Assembly: GCA_935421135.1 (NCBI GenBank)
Contig: OW285190.1
Location: forward strand, 9,062,501-9,126,500
Length of the DNA stretch: 64,000 nucleotides
Origin: Bugulina stolonifera
Lineage: Eukaryota > Bryozoa > Gymnolaemata > Cheilostomatida > Bugulidae
Direction: 5' to 3'
Part shown: one piece after another, positions 63,401 through 64,000 of the stretch
How positions within the stretch are numbered: position 1 is the stretch's first letter
Layout: each line of letters starts with the position of its first letter
Made by a program: the position numbers and the translations under genes
Notes under the pieces: generated by a model
Seen by the model: the letters and a program-made list of their open reading frames with translations, nothing else
Database searches by the model: none
Told to the model about the DNA's origin: nothing

Positions 63401-63779
63401 TTATTGCAAATGACAGCTTTCTAATTTGAGAAGAATAGTCTGATTTTGGGTGTTTCATTCAAGTGTAGCACGTAATCAGTTCTCAAACACTTTAATTTAC
63501 TGAATAGTTTAATGACATGCAGCTTATATTTTTGTGTATCAAGTTTTATAATTATTGTAATGTACCATCATAGTATTACATAATTTGTAGCCAATGTTTG
63601 AAAGATTATAGGAATATTTTTTATAATTCAACCCCTTAAATTGCCTTGTATAATTTTAGAGCTTCCCTGGTGCTGAATCAATTGATTTACTTCGTACAGC
63701 TCATTTTCAACAGACTGCTGTTTCTGCAGGAGAAGATAAATCCCACAGATGAAAAACCACCCCTAGCTTTGGACAACAG
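57424..63779 (+). CDS. STRA6-like multi-pass membrane protein, 5' part (13 exons)
   Basis: Exons: 57424-57552, 58079-58188, 58529-58704, 59178-59298, 59614-59680, 59968-60102, 60808-61014, 61478-61643, 61768-61843, 62340-62421, 62558-62606, 63105-63225, 63660-63779. All are in phase, giving 519 residues before the window ends; vertebrate STRA6 has about 670, so the C-terminal part is missing. The first segment carries NHS and NST glycosylation sites ahead of the first membrane helix, fitting an outside N-terminus. Family-like features are GRPGITFPLNMLDGYRNRLA, the FYPLFFGLATRF helix turn and GLQIAYTIWGF before a long hydrophobic segment. At least eight hydrophobic stretches are visible. STRA6 proteins take up retinol from a carrier at the plasma membrane; the ligand of an invertebrate relative may differ. 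Assignment is by recognition of sequence pattern, not search. Confidence 0.8.
58873..58906 (+). repeat. 12-bp triplicate, intronic
   Basis: TACCCAACTGGA occurs three times in a row, the last ending CTC. It lies in the intron after exon 3 of the STRA6-like gene. Confidence 0.85.
59091..59130. repeat. 40-bp near-perfect palindrome, intronic
   Basis: TAGAACAAATCGTTATAATA is followed directly by its complement with one mismatch. Same intron as the 12-bp triplicate. Confidence 0.85.
60211..60336. repeat. GTAAATG and GACAGTTTGAAACA repeats with hairpin, intronic
   Basis: Short GGTAAATGTAAAT units are followed by GACAGTTTGAAACATG and then GACAGTTTGAAACAGG facing CCTGTTTCGAACTGTC (60291-60336). It lies between exons 6 and 7 of the STRA6-like gene. 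Confidence 0.75.
61141..61212 (+). repeat. TATGACCTGAGCCATG tandem repeat, four copies
   Basis: Four diverged 17-18-bp units in the intron after exon 7 of the STRA6-like gene. Confidence 0.85.
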
Positions 63780-64000
63780 GTATGGTTGGGGTGTAACCAA
63801 ATTTAGATGAGGTAATGTCTGAAAATCAGTGGGCTTGACTTCGTAGCACCATTGTATTACCCATTTATTTTTCTGACTTTCCTTGTTTTATGTCCACCAC
63901 TTGTTCTTGGGACCTATTACATGTAGATACACCAAGTAGATTTGTACCAACTTTCAGGGTAGGTAGAGGGTACCTTGTGCATTCGAAACTGATCAAACAT

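Noticed and set aside
1..64000. CRISPR arrays, operons or bacterial genes
   Set aside because: All supported genes are intron-split; tandem repeats here have no unique spacers.

Overview
The window looks like nuclear DNA of an invertebrate animal. Genes are split by GT-AG introns, the DNA is AT-rich, gene density is low, and short palindromic TACATGTA-type strings are scattered throughout. Two genes have clear metazoan relatives: an FKBP14/FKBP22-type ER prolyl isomerase and a STRA6-like membrane protein. I cannot fix the phylum from sequence alone; a sponge or a marine lophotrochozoan would both fit.

Layout. 1-6.5 kb: two inverted copies of one piggyBac-like TTAA element (the left copy is cut by the window edge) flank a stretch with an isolated collagen-like Gly-X-Y exon, a 10-bp minisatellite and a TATA-driven gene start whose later exons I could not find. 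6.5-23.9 kb: repeat-rich DNA with a 13-bp satellite, two copies of a tRNA-derived SINE, several solo LTRs of one retrotransposon family with 4-bp target duplications, and duplicated exon-like repeats. 23.9-38.0 kb, plus strand: a 22-exon gene for a disordered protein of about 1760 residues ending in a possible PDZ ligand. 38.7-41.1 kb, minus strand: a complete 4-exon FKBP14-like gene, convergent with the previous one. 41.1-46.8 kb: AT-rich DNA, a GC-richer promoter-like block, a reverse solo LTR and hairpin repeats. 46.8-52.4 kb, minus strand: a two-exon gene for a small secreted protein with the layout of an amidated neuropeptide precursor. 52.5-57.4 kb: repeats, including a 379-bp terminal-inverted-repeat element. 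57.4 kb to the window end, plus strand: the first 13 exons of a STRA6-like gene that runs off the window.

The four main genes show no pathway link. FKBP14-like and the peptide precursor both act in the secretory pathway, the STRA6-like protein is a multi-pass membrane protein, and the large disordered protein looks like a cytoplasmic scaffold. Exon structures were joined by hand from splice consensus and reading phase; every junction listed in the three multi-exon models and the two-exon peptide gene keeps phase. Most remaining open frames lie in repeats and are not listed as genes.
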